Part shown: one piece after another, positions 20,765-30,484 of the stretch
Position numbering within the stretch: the first letter of the stretch is position 1
Layout of the letters: each line of letters begins with the position of its first letter
Translations under genes and position numbers: made by a program
Notes under the pieces: generated by a model
Database searches by the model: none
What the model was told of the DNA's origin: nothing
What the model saw: the letters and a program-made list of their open reading frames with translations, nothing else
Assembly (NCBI GenBank): GCA_018340805.1
Contig: JACMZG010001913.1
Coordinates: 20,987,275 to 21,051,274 of the forward strand
Reading direction: 5' to 3'
DNA from: Microvelia longipes
Lineage: Eukaryota > Arthropoda > Insecta > Hemiptera > Veliidae
Length of the DNA: 64,000 nt

Positions 20765-21455
20765 ACCAAGACTACTTTGCGTGTCTCTTATCCTCGTAGC
20801 GCCCAGTGTATAAAGAGTTTTAATTTTGTACAACAATCAGTCTACCACTGCAGTTGTGTTATTCGGAAAATATTTTATTTATGACGAAATTAACCCGCAA
20901 TAATTACTAATTAACTCGCAAAAATTTCGAAAAATCATAAAACGCGTAAAAATTATGCAATCGAATTGAGATTTGGCACACATGTGACTATGTATAAGAC
21001 TAACATATGTACCAAGTTTTATGTCATAATCAGCATTAGTTCATTTTTTATGGAATGACTTGTATACGTTATTTAAAAAAAATTGGAAAATAATCTGATT
21101 GATTTGAAATTTTATACAAGTGTATATTCTTACCTAATAAATAAGTACACTAAGTTTCGTTTAAATACGTCAAGTATATCCATGATTTTTGTTGGAGTAT
21201 TGTTTTTATGATACATGATCATAAAACTTAAGGAGCATTGAGCGTGGTCAGTGCTGTATGGGTGACCGCTGAGAATGATACGGATGCATTCACTATCTGT
21301 AGACAAGCGAAGCGACTTCGAAAGCATGTTGCAGTTTGAATTTGGCGAACTGGATGTCTGAGGGCAAGCGAAACGAGTCCGAAGCAGAGAGGATGAGCGT
21401 AGCGAATCCGATGTAATGAGGTAAAGTTCCGAGGTACCCCGTACCTGAGTTTTAG
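20765..21455 (+). mobile_element. Family A repeat, nearly complete
   Basis: From CTCTTATCCTCGTAGCGCCC through ACCACTGCAGTTGTG, AAACGCGTAAAAATTATGC, GATTTGGCACACATG and AATAAATAAGTACACTAAGT to the 5S-like core (21217-21277, GCATTGAGCGTGGTCAGTGC, then ATGGGTGACCGCTGAG). It then runs through GCAAGCGAAACGAGTCCGAA and GGATGAGCGTAGCGAATCC to GAGGTACCCCGTACCTGA. It is one of the clearest copies. Confidence 0.85.
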
Positions 21456-21855
21456 CTTTAGATTCTAAAGTCCTTAACTTCTGAGTTAAGGGCTTTCAAG
21501 AGCTGATAGGTATAGTTGATCATTATATATTGTCCTATTCTTCACTTTCTGCGTGTTTTATTTCTCTAAGAAATTTATATGTGTGAATATTTTTCAGTCG
21601 TAATGAGCACGACAAGCCCTCTGGCGTTATGATGCTTTGTGTCTTTTATTATGATGTGTATCTGTGTCATGGTTTTCCCATTTTCGTTTCGTGTCAATTA
21701 TCGGTTAATGTGTCATTAATGTCAAGTACCAAAGAATTAATTGTCTGCTAAAATTAATCTATTAATTTCAGATTTTTCCCTAATTTGGTTAATATTGTAA
21801 TCTTTTATCTTTGTTACAATAGTAACAAAGCATATAACGTCTCATAATAACTCTC
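21456..21855. other. Unassigned, with a short repeat fragment
   Basis: 21488-21535 (GATAGGTATAGTTGATCATT, then ATTGTCC) resembles the outer part of the right arm of the inverted repeat at 26.9 kb (TATAGGTATAGCTGATCATC). The remainder is unassigned. Confidence 0.4.
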
Positions 21856-21864
21856 ATAAATATA

Positions 21865-21917
<53 letters not shown>

Positions 21918-21923
21918 TATTAT
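21856..21923. repeat. (TA)n microsatellite
   Basis: A TATATA run directly abutting an ACAGGGTGT element end. Confidence 0.9.
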
Positions 21924-22250
21924 ACAGGGTGTGTCAAAAGTTAGGAAACGCCTTAATATCTCAGACCCTGATTAAGATATCCGGATGCAGTTTGCGGGGA
22001 TCTTAATCAATTTAAAAAAACTATCTTTCCGTATGGTACATCTTATGGTCACCATCTTGGTTTCCGCCATATTGGATTCAACTTTGAATTCTTTAATTGG
22101 AAGGTATATTTTTGATGGTAAATTTGGGTTCTATGGGTCAAAACTAAACTGTTTTGCTCTTGATGTTTTTTCGCTAAACCTAATAGTTTGGCAGCAATTC
22201 TGCAGCAAAGATCAGACATTTTCATAACGTCATCGTAAATAACTGCTTAT
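21924..22250 (+). mobile_element. ACAGGGTGT-ended element, left end
   Basis: It starts ACAGGGTGTGTCAAAAGTTA next to a TA run and continues GGAAACGCCTTAATATCTC and CCATATTGGATTCAAC. ACAGGG ends at TA runs also bound the elements at 51129-51788 and 56838-58955. No matching inverted right end was found downstream, so this is a fragment or its right end has decayed. An 80-codon open frame inside has no recognised features. Confidence 0.5.
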
Positions 22251-23240
22251 ATAAATGCTGTATATATAAATATGTATATAATTTATATATTTCTGTGTTG
22301 AGGATTAAAAGTTCCTACGCTACAGCCGATCGAAAAAAAAATCTTAGGTAGGAGTTTAGGATAACTTTATTCCCTTTGCCTCTTGTACAGAACGTGAAAT
22401 GAAAAAGTTTTATTTACTGTATAAAGAAGAAATTTTTTGCATGGCGTACGAAAAACCATTGTTTTTGTACCGTTGGCTGGTCATTTATTTACCATAAGGA
22501 GCACTGATGACCTCATTCTTGTTGTGATTCTGTCGTAGATTGCAACACTGTTTTAGTACAGCCTTCTTTCTATTATTTATTTCTTTTTTTTTTACAATTA
22601 AAATTAAATTTAAATTATTTAATTGAAAGTATTATTTATAATGTTTGATAGCGATTTCAATGACTCCAAGTTGGTAACAACTCCACCAGGGTTAAGTAAC
22701 ATAAAGTGTTTTTTTATGTTATTTATTTTATTTTTACTTTCTACCTCAGAAAAAGTAGCTTACACTACATGGCTGTGAATTACTTTTTTTACCTCAGCTC
22801 CTTTTACTGACTTGCTTTGTGTGATATACCATTTTTTTAAGCGCACTAATGTCTTAATATTCTGTAGCTCTTTGGTGTCATACTGCAGTGTAATATTCTA
22901 TACTGTATGTTGTTTAAAATATAAAAATTGTATATTTTATTTAAAGATTTCTCATGATTTTAAGAGTCACAATGAGTTTGCAAATATTTTAATCTCTTGG
23001 AAGGGCTATGGTGTGAGAGAAGGGATGTCTAGGGTTGAAGAGAAGGACGAGGTTTGGCCTTTAGAACCACAGAGTCATAGCATAATTTATATCTGGGTTT
23101 TATTTTAGAAAAAACAACTTCATACCATTCTTTTTACGATAACTCTATAAAGGCTTACACATTTTCACGTATTACTTGTGCGAAATTTATTTAACAGCAT
23201 ATTTTCTATATACTAATACTTCGAGTTTATTTGAAATGAA
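22251..23240. other. Intron 1, unassigned AT-rich
   Basis: No gene or repeat family is assigned. Open frames up to 98 codons lie here (22812-23108) without recognisable domains. Confidence 0.35.
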
Positions 23241-23757
23241 GTAAAACAGAGTCTCTCCACTAATGATATATATTTGACATAGCCAGCTTTCAATCTTAAC
23301 AGATCATCATTAGTGCCTAACCAACAAAGTAAAAATATATCACTTAAAATTCTCTAAATAAAAATAACATACTATAATAAAAAGAAATGCAATAAAATGA
23401 AATAAATGCATTATTAAAATATAATTGGGAAGAAAATTGAATATATAGACCAAATAAAAAAGAAATGAAGTAAACGCAATAAATAAAAATATAAAATTTA
23501 ATGTTTAATATTTTTATTTATTTCGTTTACTTTATTTGTTTTTTATTTGGTCTATGTATTTATTTTGCTTCCCTATTTTATTTTAATTATGCATTTATTT
23601 AATTTTATTGTATTGCTTTTTATAGTATGTTATTTTTATTTAGAGAATTTTAAGTGATATATTTTTACTTTGTTGATTAGTCACTGATGATGATCTGTTA
23701 AGATTGAAAGCTGGCTGTGTCAAATATATATCATTAGTGGAGAGGCTCTGTTTTATT
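23241..23757. mobile_element. 517-bp palindromic element with CTGATGA...GAAA motif
   Basis: The arms (about 255 bp, very similar) run from AAAACAGAGTCTCTCCAC to GTGGAGAGGCTCTGTTTT and leave only a few bases between them near 23500. The right arm carries CTGATGATGATCTG, GTTA, AGATTGAAAG (23684-23710). The left arm has the complement with CTAATGATGA in place of CTGATGATGA. The end box and motif resemble the minus-strand sequence at 34605-34690. Such CTGATGA/GAAA stretches occur in Penelope-like and related retroelements that carry hammerhead ribozymes, but the assignment is unproven. Confidence 0.65.
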
Positions 23758-23915
23758 TTTGTTATTTAGTGTAAAATTAGCAATATGGTTAATATATAAA
23801 CAAGTTCGCAATTCCGAGGTTTGTGTTATTTTATTTTAATTATTTTCGACTGGTATGTTTTACTTTTACAATATTATAATCACATATTCCGGTTTGAATT
23901 AATTACAAATCTTAT
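23758..23915. other. AT-rich spacer
   Basis: Nothing was recognised in this spacer. Confidence 0.4.
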
Positions 23916-23919
23916 TGAC

Positions 23920-24672
23920 AGCTCTAAGGTACCCCGTACCCCATTTTACTTTTCCTCATTTATACCGTAGGTATACAGAAAAAGTATTGTTTTGCAAAAA
24001 AATCCGAATCTGGGATGTTACCGGAATTATCCGTTTCAGTAGTTTTCTTAAATTTGTCTGTCTGTATGTGTGTGTCTGTTATCATCGTAGCTCGTAGTGT
24101 ATTTATGCTAAAGAGTTGAAACTTTGTACAAAAATTATTCTACCGCTGTTCTTGTGGTATTCGGAAAGTAATTTGTTTATGACGTCATTAACGCTCAATA
24201 ATAACTCGCTAAATATTTTGAACAATCATAAAACGTGGAAAAATGATGCGATTCGATCGACATATGGCACGCATGTAGCCATGTTTTTAGACTAACATAG
24301 GTGCCAAGTTTCATGTCATTATTAGCATTAGTTCAATTTTTATCGAATGACTTGTATACGTTTTTTTTTAATTAAAAAAATCAATATGACTAGCATATTC
24401 ATGCTTTTTGGTGGATCATAAAAGTTAAGCAGCATTGAGCGTGGTCAGTGCCTGGATGGATGTCCTCTGGGGATGAAACGTATATATTTAATATATGAAG
24501 ACGAGCGTCTAAATTGCACGACTTGCGATATTGCGTATATGTTGCAGTATAAATTTAACGACTTGTATAATCTGAGGATGAGCAGCGAAGCGAGTCCGAA
24601 GCTGAGAGAATGATCGTAGTGAATCCGATGTAATGAGGAAAAGTTCCGAGGTACCCCGTATCCGATTTTTTC
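23920..24672 (+). mobile_element. Family A repeat, full length
   Basis: Best complete copy. The 5' hairpin is TACTTTTCCTCATTTATACC, GTA, GGTATACAGAAAAAGTA (23945-23985). Then come ACCGGAATTATCCGTTTCAG, CTGTATGTGTGTGTCTG, a TATGACGTCATTAAC box, TGGCACGCATGTAGCC, the 5S-like core 24414-24476 (AAGTTAAGCAGCATTGAGCG, then CCTGGATGGATGTCCTCTGG), the GAGCAGCGAAGCGAGTCCG box and the end GAGGTACCCCGTATCCGATT with a T-run. The 5' end is itself preceded by AAGGTACCCCGTACCCC, a tail box, suggesting head-to-tail dimers or insertion next to an older copy. Confidence 0.9.
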
Positions 24673-25409
24673 AACCTGAAATCTTAACAAGTTATTTAAT
24701 TCTCACTTTTTGGTGTAATTCTACATGACACTGAGGTAATAAATTACAGGTTCTTGGTCGATAAAAGCTTAATAAATGTTTTATGTAAATCATTCACTCA
24801 AATTTTTATTTCGAGTGGTATCAATTATTCACATACACGTCTATGGTTTCTAAACATTTTTTTAAAACGTTATAAAAAAGTTTTGTGCATTATTTACTTT
24901 GACTGATGTGTAAATATAGAGTTTAAATAATCATAAAATTTAATGTGAAAGAACTATTGGTTGACATATTAACTTTTTGGTTCGAATTGTGAGAAATACG
25001 AGGAACCATCATCAGGTTTTATTAACTTGTATAGCTAGTTCAAAGTAATAATTTAGACCTTTATAATTTGAAGTCAGATGCTTATCTACTGTGAGAAATT
25101 TAAATTTTTTATTGGGGTTAATGTCTTGAGGGTTCTAAATTCAATAATTTCTTTTTATTTGTCTGTTTTTAAATTTATTTTTTAAAAAAAAAATATTTGT
25201 GACAAAATATAAATTGTGCTAGAGACTCCTAGGAAATATAAAGCAAAATGCAATGCTTGGAGCTGTTCTATCATTTGACATGCATAGTCAATACAGCTTG
25301 ACATAATGTCTTGTTGCACATCTGGGCACCGATAGAGCATGAACTTACTCTGCCCTTTATTTGAAGTTTTAAAAAATATAAAACGTATAAAATCTAGAAA
25401 AATATAAAA
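24673..25409. other. Intron 1, unassigned
   Basis: Near 25000-25016 the minus strand reads CTGATGATGGTTCCTCG, similar in part to the hammerhead-like motifs but without the GAAA half at the right place. Nothing else is supported. Confidence 0.35.
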
Positions 25410-25862
25410 TCGTCTCAAGTAGGAAGTGAAGTCTCAAGTAGTGAAGTACCTACTACAGATAAAAATATAAAAACGCTCAATAGGGAAGTTACCTACACAG
25501 ATAAAAAATATAAAAACGTCTCAAGTAGGGGAAGTACCTACTACAGATAAAAAAATATAAAAACGTCTCAAGTAGGTGAAGTACCTACTACAGATAAAAA
25601 AATATAAAAGTCTCAAGTAGGTGAAGTACCTACTACAGATAAAAAATATAAAAACGTCTCAAGTAGGGGAAGTACTACTACAGATAAAATTAAAACTCTC
25701 AAGTAGGTGAGTACCTGCTAGAGATAAAAAAATTTAAAACGTCTCAAGTAGGGAAGTGCCTATACAGATAAAAAAAATATAAAACGTTCAATAGGTGAAA
25801 GTACCTACTACAGATAAAAAATATAAAAACGTCTCAAGTAGGTAAAGTTCCTACTAGGGACG
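25410..25862 (+). repeat. 46-bp minisatellite with hairpin in each unit
   Basis: The unit is GATAAAAAATATAAAAACGT, then CTCAAGTAGG and GGAAGTACCTACTACA, about ten copies with many 1-3-base indels. Each unit can form AGTAGGT, GAAGT, ACCTACT. The parts between hairpins are the same in every unit, so it is not a CRISPR array. Confidence 0.9.
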
Positions 25863-26219
25863 ATTACATCACGCATGCAAAAATTATATATTATTGATAC
25901 TACCGAGTTTTTCAAACATTATAGTTGACATGACATTATATCGAGCCGATGACGAATGATGGGAACAGTTCCTAGTTGTACCATTGCTTTTTGCTTGTTA
26001 TATTTCTCAGGTGTCTCTGGCACAATTATATTGTGTCTACTATACATGTTTTGCAAAACTCGTTAGTATCAAATAATGTATGTATTTTTAGAGAATTTTC
26101 AAAAAAATGACCTTATGAGGTAGGGGTCATAGAGGGCGGGGAGATAAAGTCATTGGAAGGGGTCTTACTGATCAATTATAAACTTTATACATGTAAAGAT
26201 ACAAATATACATTAACACG
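25863..26219. repeat. CTTATGAGG-type short repeat in unassigned sequence
   Basis: 26090-26165 carries AGAATTTTCAAAAAAATGAC, CTTATGAGGTAGGGGTCATA and GGGCGGGGAGATAAAGTCAT, related to copies at 14.75, 31.78 and 59.7 kb. The rest is unassigned. Confidence 0.5.
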
Positions 26220-26990
26220 CAAGAATTGGACAATATACGATGTTGAGCTACCAATAACCACTTGAAAACGGAGAAATTAAAGACTATTGAAACTACAGCT
26301 GAAAACTGAATGCGTAGCTGCAGACAGTGATAGAAATATACCCTGACTTATGGACTTGTGATCGATCAAGGAGGGTTAAATGATCCTTTCAAAGGTTTGA
26401 ACAGACCATTACTCTCGAGTTATGTGATCGCAGTGCGATTTTAGATTTCATGTCATATATTGTGAAACTTGACTTAGTGAATCCTTTCTGTTCTTTCTTC
26501 AAGTTGTTATATGTGTCTAATTTTTCACCATATGTTTTGCTTCTTCGCCTTTTTACTGATCTTTTATCTTTTTGTTTTTTATTTTTATCGTCCTACTCTT
26601 CTAATTTAAGTTTTTGATACTTTTGTTTGTGTTATCGTCCAACTCTTCTGATTTAAGTTAGATTTAAGTTTTACTTAAATCCAGTTTGAAAATAGGCCTT
26701 ACATTTTGTTACAAGTGTTAACCATTACCGACTTTCAATCTTCGAAGCTTTGTGTCCCTGGCGAGGTAAGTGTTATGAAACCATTCGACAGTAAGCGTCT
26801 ATTCAAACCTTACTGAAAGGATCCTTTAACTCTCCATGCCCGATCACAAGTTCATTAGTCAGACCATAGTCTGCAGTTTCGCATCCAGTTTTCAGCTTTA
26901 TTTTCCATAGTAGTCCTTAACTTCTCCGTTTTCATGTGCTTATAGGTATAGCTGATCATCGCATATTGCCCAATTCGTTACTTTCTTAGT
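26220..26990. repeat. Inverted repeat, arms about 200 bp
   Basis: The left arm (GAATTGGACAATATACGATG, GAAAACGGAGAAATTAAAGA, GGACTTGTGATCGATCAAGG, AAATGATCCTTTCAAAGGTT) is repeated inverted at 26790-26990 with moderate divergence. The central 360 bp is unrelated and AT-rich. It resembles a fold-back element. No target duplication was seen. Confidence 0.65.
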
Positions 26991-27109
26991 ATATTGCGAT
27001 AAAGTATTCTGTTTTTTTTTTTACTAAATGGCACTAATTTTATATAACTTCTAACTCATTTAAAATATTTTTTCGTCACTCAGATTCGGTTTCAACACTG
27101 TCGAAAACA

Positions 27110-27525
27110 TAAAAACCAGCTATAAAGTCCTAGATGCCAGATGAGATGAAACTTAGCCCTAGTGTTAGTATGATATATGACTACATTCGTGCGAAATCTA
27201 AAATCAATCAAAACGTTTTTCCGCGTTTTATGAATTGTTGTAATTTTTGCATAGTCGATATTGCATGTTTATGACGTCACAGTCCTAACCGGATAGCCTA
27301 AGTAGACCTAATGATTGATTTTTGGTTTAAATTTCATCTCTCTAGCATAAAGGCGCTGGTAGCCCTGCTGCTAACACACACACTTTTTAACAGACTACTT
27401 TGTTAAAACTACTTAGGAGGTCTTGAAAAACCTAAAACGAATAATTTAGGTGAAATCCCGGTTTCAGATTTTTTTTGCAAACACAATGCTTTTCCTATAT
27501 ACCTAGAGTAAACATGAGGAAAAGT
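27110..27525 (-). mobile_element. Family A repeat, 5' half, minus strand
   Basis: On the minus strand it begins with the 5' hairpin (TACTTTTCCTCATGTTTACT ... AGGAAAAGCATTG). It continues through GAAACCGGGATTTCACC, AACAAAGTAGTCTGTT, TGTGACGTCATAAAC and AATTTCGCACGAATGTAG, and stops before the 5S core. Confidence 0.7.
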
Positions 27526-27539
27526 AAAAATCAATAAAC

Positions 27540-27625
27540 TTAACTTATTTTCTTATTTATTTATTTATTTATTATTATTTATTACATTAAACAAAATCTA
27601 AATTAATAAAAAAGATTGTCTCAAA
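27540..27625 (-). mobile_element. Possible retroelement 3' tail
   Basis: The minus strand ends TTAATGTAATAAATAATAAT, then AAATAAATAAATAAATAAG, an A-rich repeated tail like that of the LINE fragment at 51 kb. No coding part is recognised. Confidence 0.3.
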
Positions 27626-27639
27626 CAATATCTCTTAAA

Positions 27640-28183
27640 ACAAAATTTGTTTATTTTAAATCAGCGTGTTGACAGACATAGTATGACTGCGTAAAGAAAG
27701 TGTAATATTTTATCAGAATTTTAATCTAAAATCAATTAAACGACATTTAAGCAATGTATTAATTACTTCTAATCAAGTAAAAATTACATTTAATAAAAAT
27801 TTATTTAACTTTTCGAATTTAATTACATGTTTCATCTTTTATTAATATTGTTTTATTGAAAAATAAAAAAAAACTTTTCTCATTAAGTTTTAATTTGAAA
27901 GCATATTCATGTTCTTACCTGCACTTATAAATAGTGAGGTTTCGAATTAGGGAAAATCGTTTTCAATTCATTGACTTTAAACGTTTTGAGAGAAAATCAC
28001 TTGAGACATACCCTTGATATTAAATTAAAATTAGCAATATCTTTTCTTTATTTTCAAATGGTACTTTTTAGAAATCGAATAGTTTAATAATCTCTTGAAC
28101 AAAATTTGTTTATTTAAAATCAGCGTGTTGACAGACATAGTATGACTGCGTAAAGAAAGTGTGATATTTTATCAGAATTTTAA
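27640..28183 (+). repeat. Direct repeat pair, about 90 bp
   Basis: A block beginning ACAAAATTTGTTTATTT, with CAGCGTGTTGACAGACATAG and TATGACTGCGTAAAGAAAGT, occurs at 27640-27725 and again at 28092-28183 with only a few differences. The intervening 365 bp shows no retroviral features. A local duplication is as likely as tiny LTRs. Confidence 0.7.
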
Positions 28184-29920
28184 TGATTGACATGCATACT
28201 TTGTCCATGATTTTAAGTGCAGTTGATAAGTGCAAGTTTACTTGATAAAAAGTTTATCTTTCGGAGTTTATATTCGGAGTTAGCAAACTGTGTGCTTATC
28301 AGTTTTGAAATACTTTAAACTTCTCCAGCGGTTTTATGGATGCTGTTGATTAAAACTCAATTTTAAAGATAAAAATGCAGCTGTTGTGTCTAAAACACGC
28401 CGAACTTTTGATTTACTAAATTCATTACTTCCGCGTCTTATATCTCCATTTTTTATCTCCGAAATTAAGAGGGAAATAGGCAAATGAGAAATGTAGCTCC
28501 CAATTTTTTTATCTACCCACGTTTCAGGATTATAAATGAAATTGGTCACCGTATGTGTTGTGCATGTGTGGTGGGCCTGCTCATGCCTAACACGTGAACT
28601 CGCTAAATGCTAAAAACTCATCTTATCCGGAATGAAATTGGTACTTAAATCAAGTTCTTCGAGAAGAAGAACTTGATTTACAATCTAATCTAGCGATCAG
28701 ATGATCCAATTCAGCTCTTCCTAATGACTAGTGTTTTAATAAATTTAAAATCTTTAATAATTCCTATAATTTTTTATAATATTTTGAGCTATTCTGATTT
28801 CACCGAGATCTCGGCACTTTTTGTTGGCGCACGTTGCTTGAAAGCTGACCGCAAAGATAGACATGTTTTTCTGTGGTCTTTTTAAAATATAGGTTAAGGA
28901 AGGTTAGTTCCATTTTTGGCAGCTTGTTTATAGACGACCTTCTTAAGAAAGTAAAGACAATAAAACATTTAAGGTACTATCCCTTATTTATCTGGTTCAA
29001 TTATTAAGGATGACTAGTTCCAAATTTGATCTATGAATTGATTATTGAGTTTTATTGATTATTGAGTATCCAGGTTTCTTTACTCAAATAATTAGTGATG
29101 TTTTGCATTATAAACTCATGTAAGAAATATTTAAAAAATAGTATATTATGCTACTAGGCAGCGAAATAAAATGTCCCCGAGCCGAAAGCGAGGGCAGGCT
29201 ATGGAAATTTAGAGCCGAGGTGTAAGCTTAGGCTGATAAATAAACCATCTGACTAAAGAGGCGAAGCAGAGTTAGACAAATGTTAAATTGCTTGTAGAGA
29301 TAGAGTCGATGCAAGCCCATTCCCGTACTGTTTTTAAATATTTGGTTGGCAGTGTTGGTAAAATCACATTTTGCAGCTTACAAGGAGTTTAGTTATGACT
29401 AATTCTGCAGCCTTAAGTAGATAATGAATATTTTGACATTTGTGAGGCATTTCCCTAACTAAAGAGTTTTTAATTGATATATCACTGAATTATTTCTTTC
29501 AAATTATTTTTTAACGTCCACATATTGGCTACCAATATATACAGCCAGAAAGTTACAGGCTGTATTGAAATTTATTATTTTGATATATTCTCTTTTTATA
29601 AGCTTCAAGGGGTTTAAAGCGATGTTTGGATTAATTGTAACATTTTATATGGTCCGCGATATTGGTAGCCAGAAAATTACTGGTGGTCAAGATTAAATTA
29701 TTTTTGATTATATTATTATAAAATTTACCTAATGGTATACTGCTCTGAGATCTAATTAATACCACGTGCCTACCAATGTTTGTCTCCTTGCTTTATTTTT
29801 ACAGCAGTTATCGCGACACGCACAAACATACGTTCCCAAAGTTTCTAACGTAAGAACTCACTTTCGTTGGTTCAATTTTATAAGTAATTAATTGTTTATC
29901 TTTCTTCATATTTAAATAAT
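28184..29920. other. Intron 1, unassigned, with one strong hairpin
   Basis: 28646-28680 is a perfect 15-bp-arm inverted repeat (TAAATCAAGTTCTTC, GAGAA, complement). 29515-29690 contains a partly repeated TATTGGCTACCAATATA / TATTGGTAGCCAGAAAATTA motif. 29170-29280 is GC-richer (CGAGCCGAAAGCGAGGGCAG). No exon was recognised. Confidence 0.4.
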
Positions 29921-29924
29921 TTGA

Positions 29925-30268
29925 TTTCATCTTTTCATACATATTTTGCTTGAACAATGTCATTTCAATTTTATTTGATTCTTTTTATACATATTTTACA
30001 TGAACAATGTCATTTCAATTTAATTTGATCATTTTCTTAAGACAAACAATCCTCAAAAGCTTGAATATCATTTTCTTACATATTTTACATGAACAATGTC
30101 ATTTCAATTAATTTGATTTGACCGTTTTCATACATATTTTACATGAACAATGTCATTTCAATTTTATTTTATCTTTTTCATACATATTTTACATTGACAA
30201 TGTCATTTCAATTTGATTTGATCATTTTCATACATATTTTACATGAACCATGTCATTTCATATTTTAT
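29925..30268 (+). repeat. 50-bp tandem array abutting a splice acceptor
   Basis: The unit is CATACATATTTTACATGAAC, then AATGTCATTTCAATTT plus an ATTTGATC-like spacer. TGAACAATG-type starts lie at 29951, 30001, 30090, 30144, 30194 and 30244. One unit carries a ~39-bp insertion with AGACAAACAATCCTC. The array ends about 35 bp upstream of the exon at 30302. Confidence 0.85.
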
Positions 30269-30301
30269 TCTATGTTATAAAATTAATATTTATGATTTCA
30301 G

Positions 30302-30383
30302 ACCAAACGGATCTGGCAATAAAATGGCCAAAATGACGTCTGGACCAGGGACCGAAACTGTTACCGTCCATCGACCATTAAAG
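30302..30383 (+). CDS. Candidate second coding exon of the unrecognised gene
   Basis: The acceptor TTTATGATTTCAG and the donor AAAG|GTACAT bound an 82-nt exon. Its first base completes the Lys codon begun at 16195-16196. The frame then reads PNGSGNKMAKMTS and GPGTETVTVHRPLK and ends in phase 0. The stretch is conspicuously GC-richer and codon-like compared with the flanking repeats. It carries no signal peptide, transmembrane segment or known catalytic motif. It probably belongs to the hydrophilic N-terminal part of a larger protein. An isolated exon-like fragment or processed remnant cannot be excluded. The next exon may be 38193-38230 or outside the window. Confidence 0.5.
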
Positions 30384-30484
30384 GTACATAGTATTTTATA
30401 AAATCAATACAATTTTCTATTATGAGGGTTATCATTGGGGTGTGGAGTCCGAAATTTGCAAAAGTAAAGTTTATGTTATTTCAT

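Noticed and set aside
21320..21430. Bacterial contamination suggested by GAGCGAAGCGAG motifs
   Set aside because: The motif is an integral part of family A and B copies throughout the window.
25410..25862. CRISPR-like regular array with palindromic repeats
   Set aside because: The intervening sequence is the same in every unit, so there are no spacers, and the context is eukaryotic.
27640..28183. Short LTR retrotransposon (direct repeats 365 bp apart)
   Set aside because: No TG...CA ends, primer-binding site or polypurine tract, and no target duplication; a local duplication explains it.
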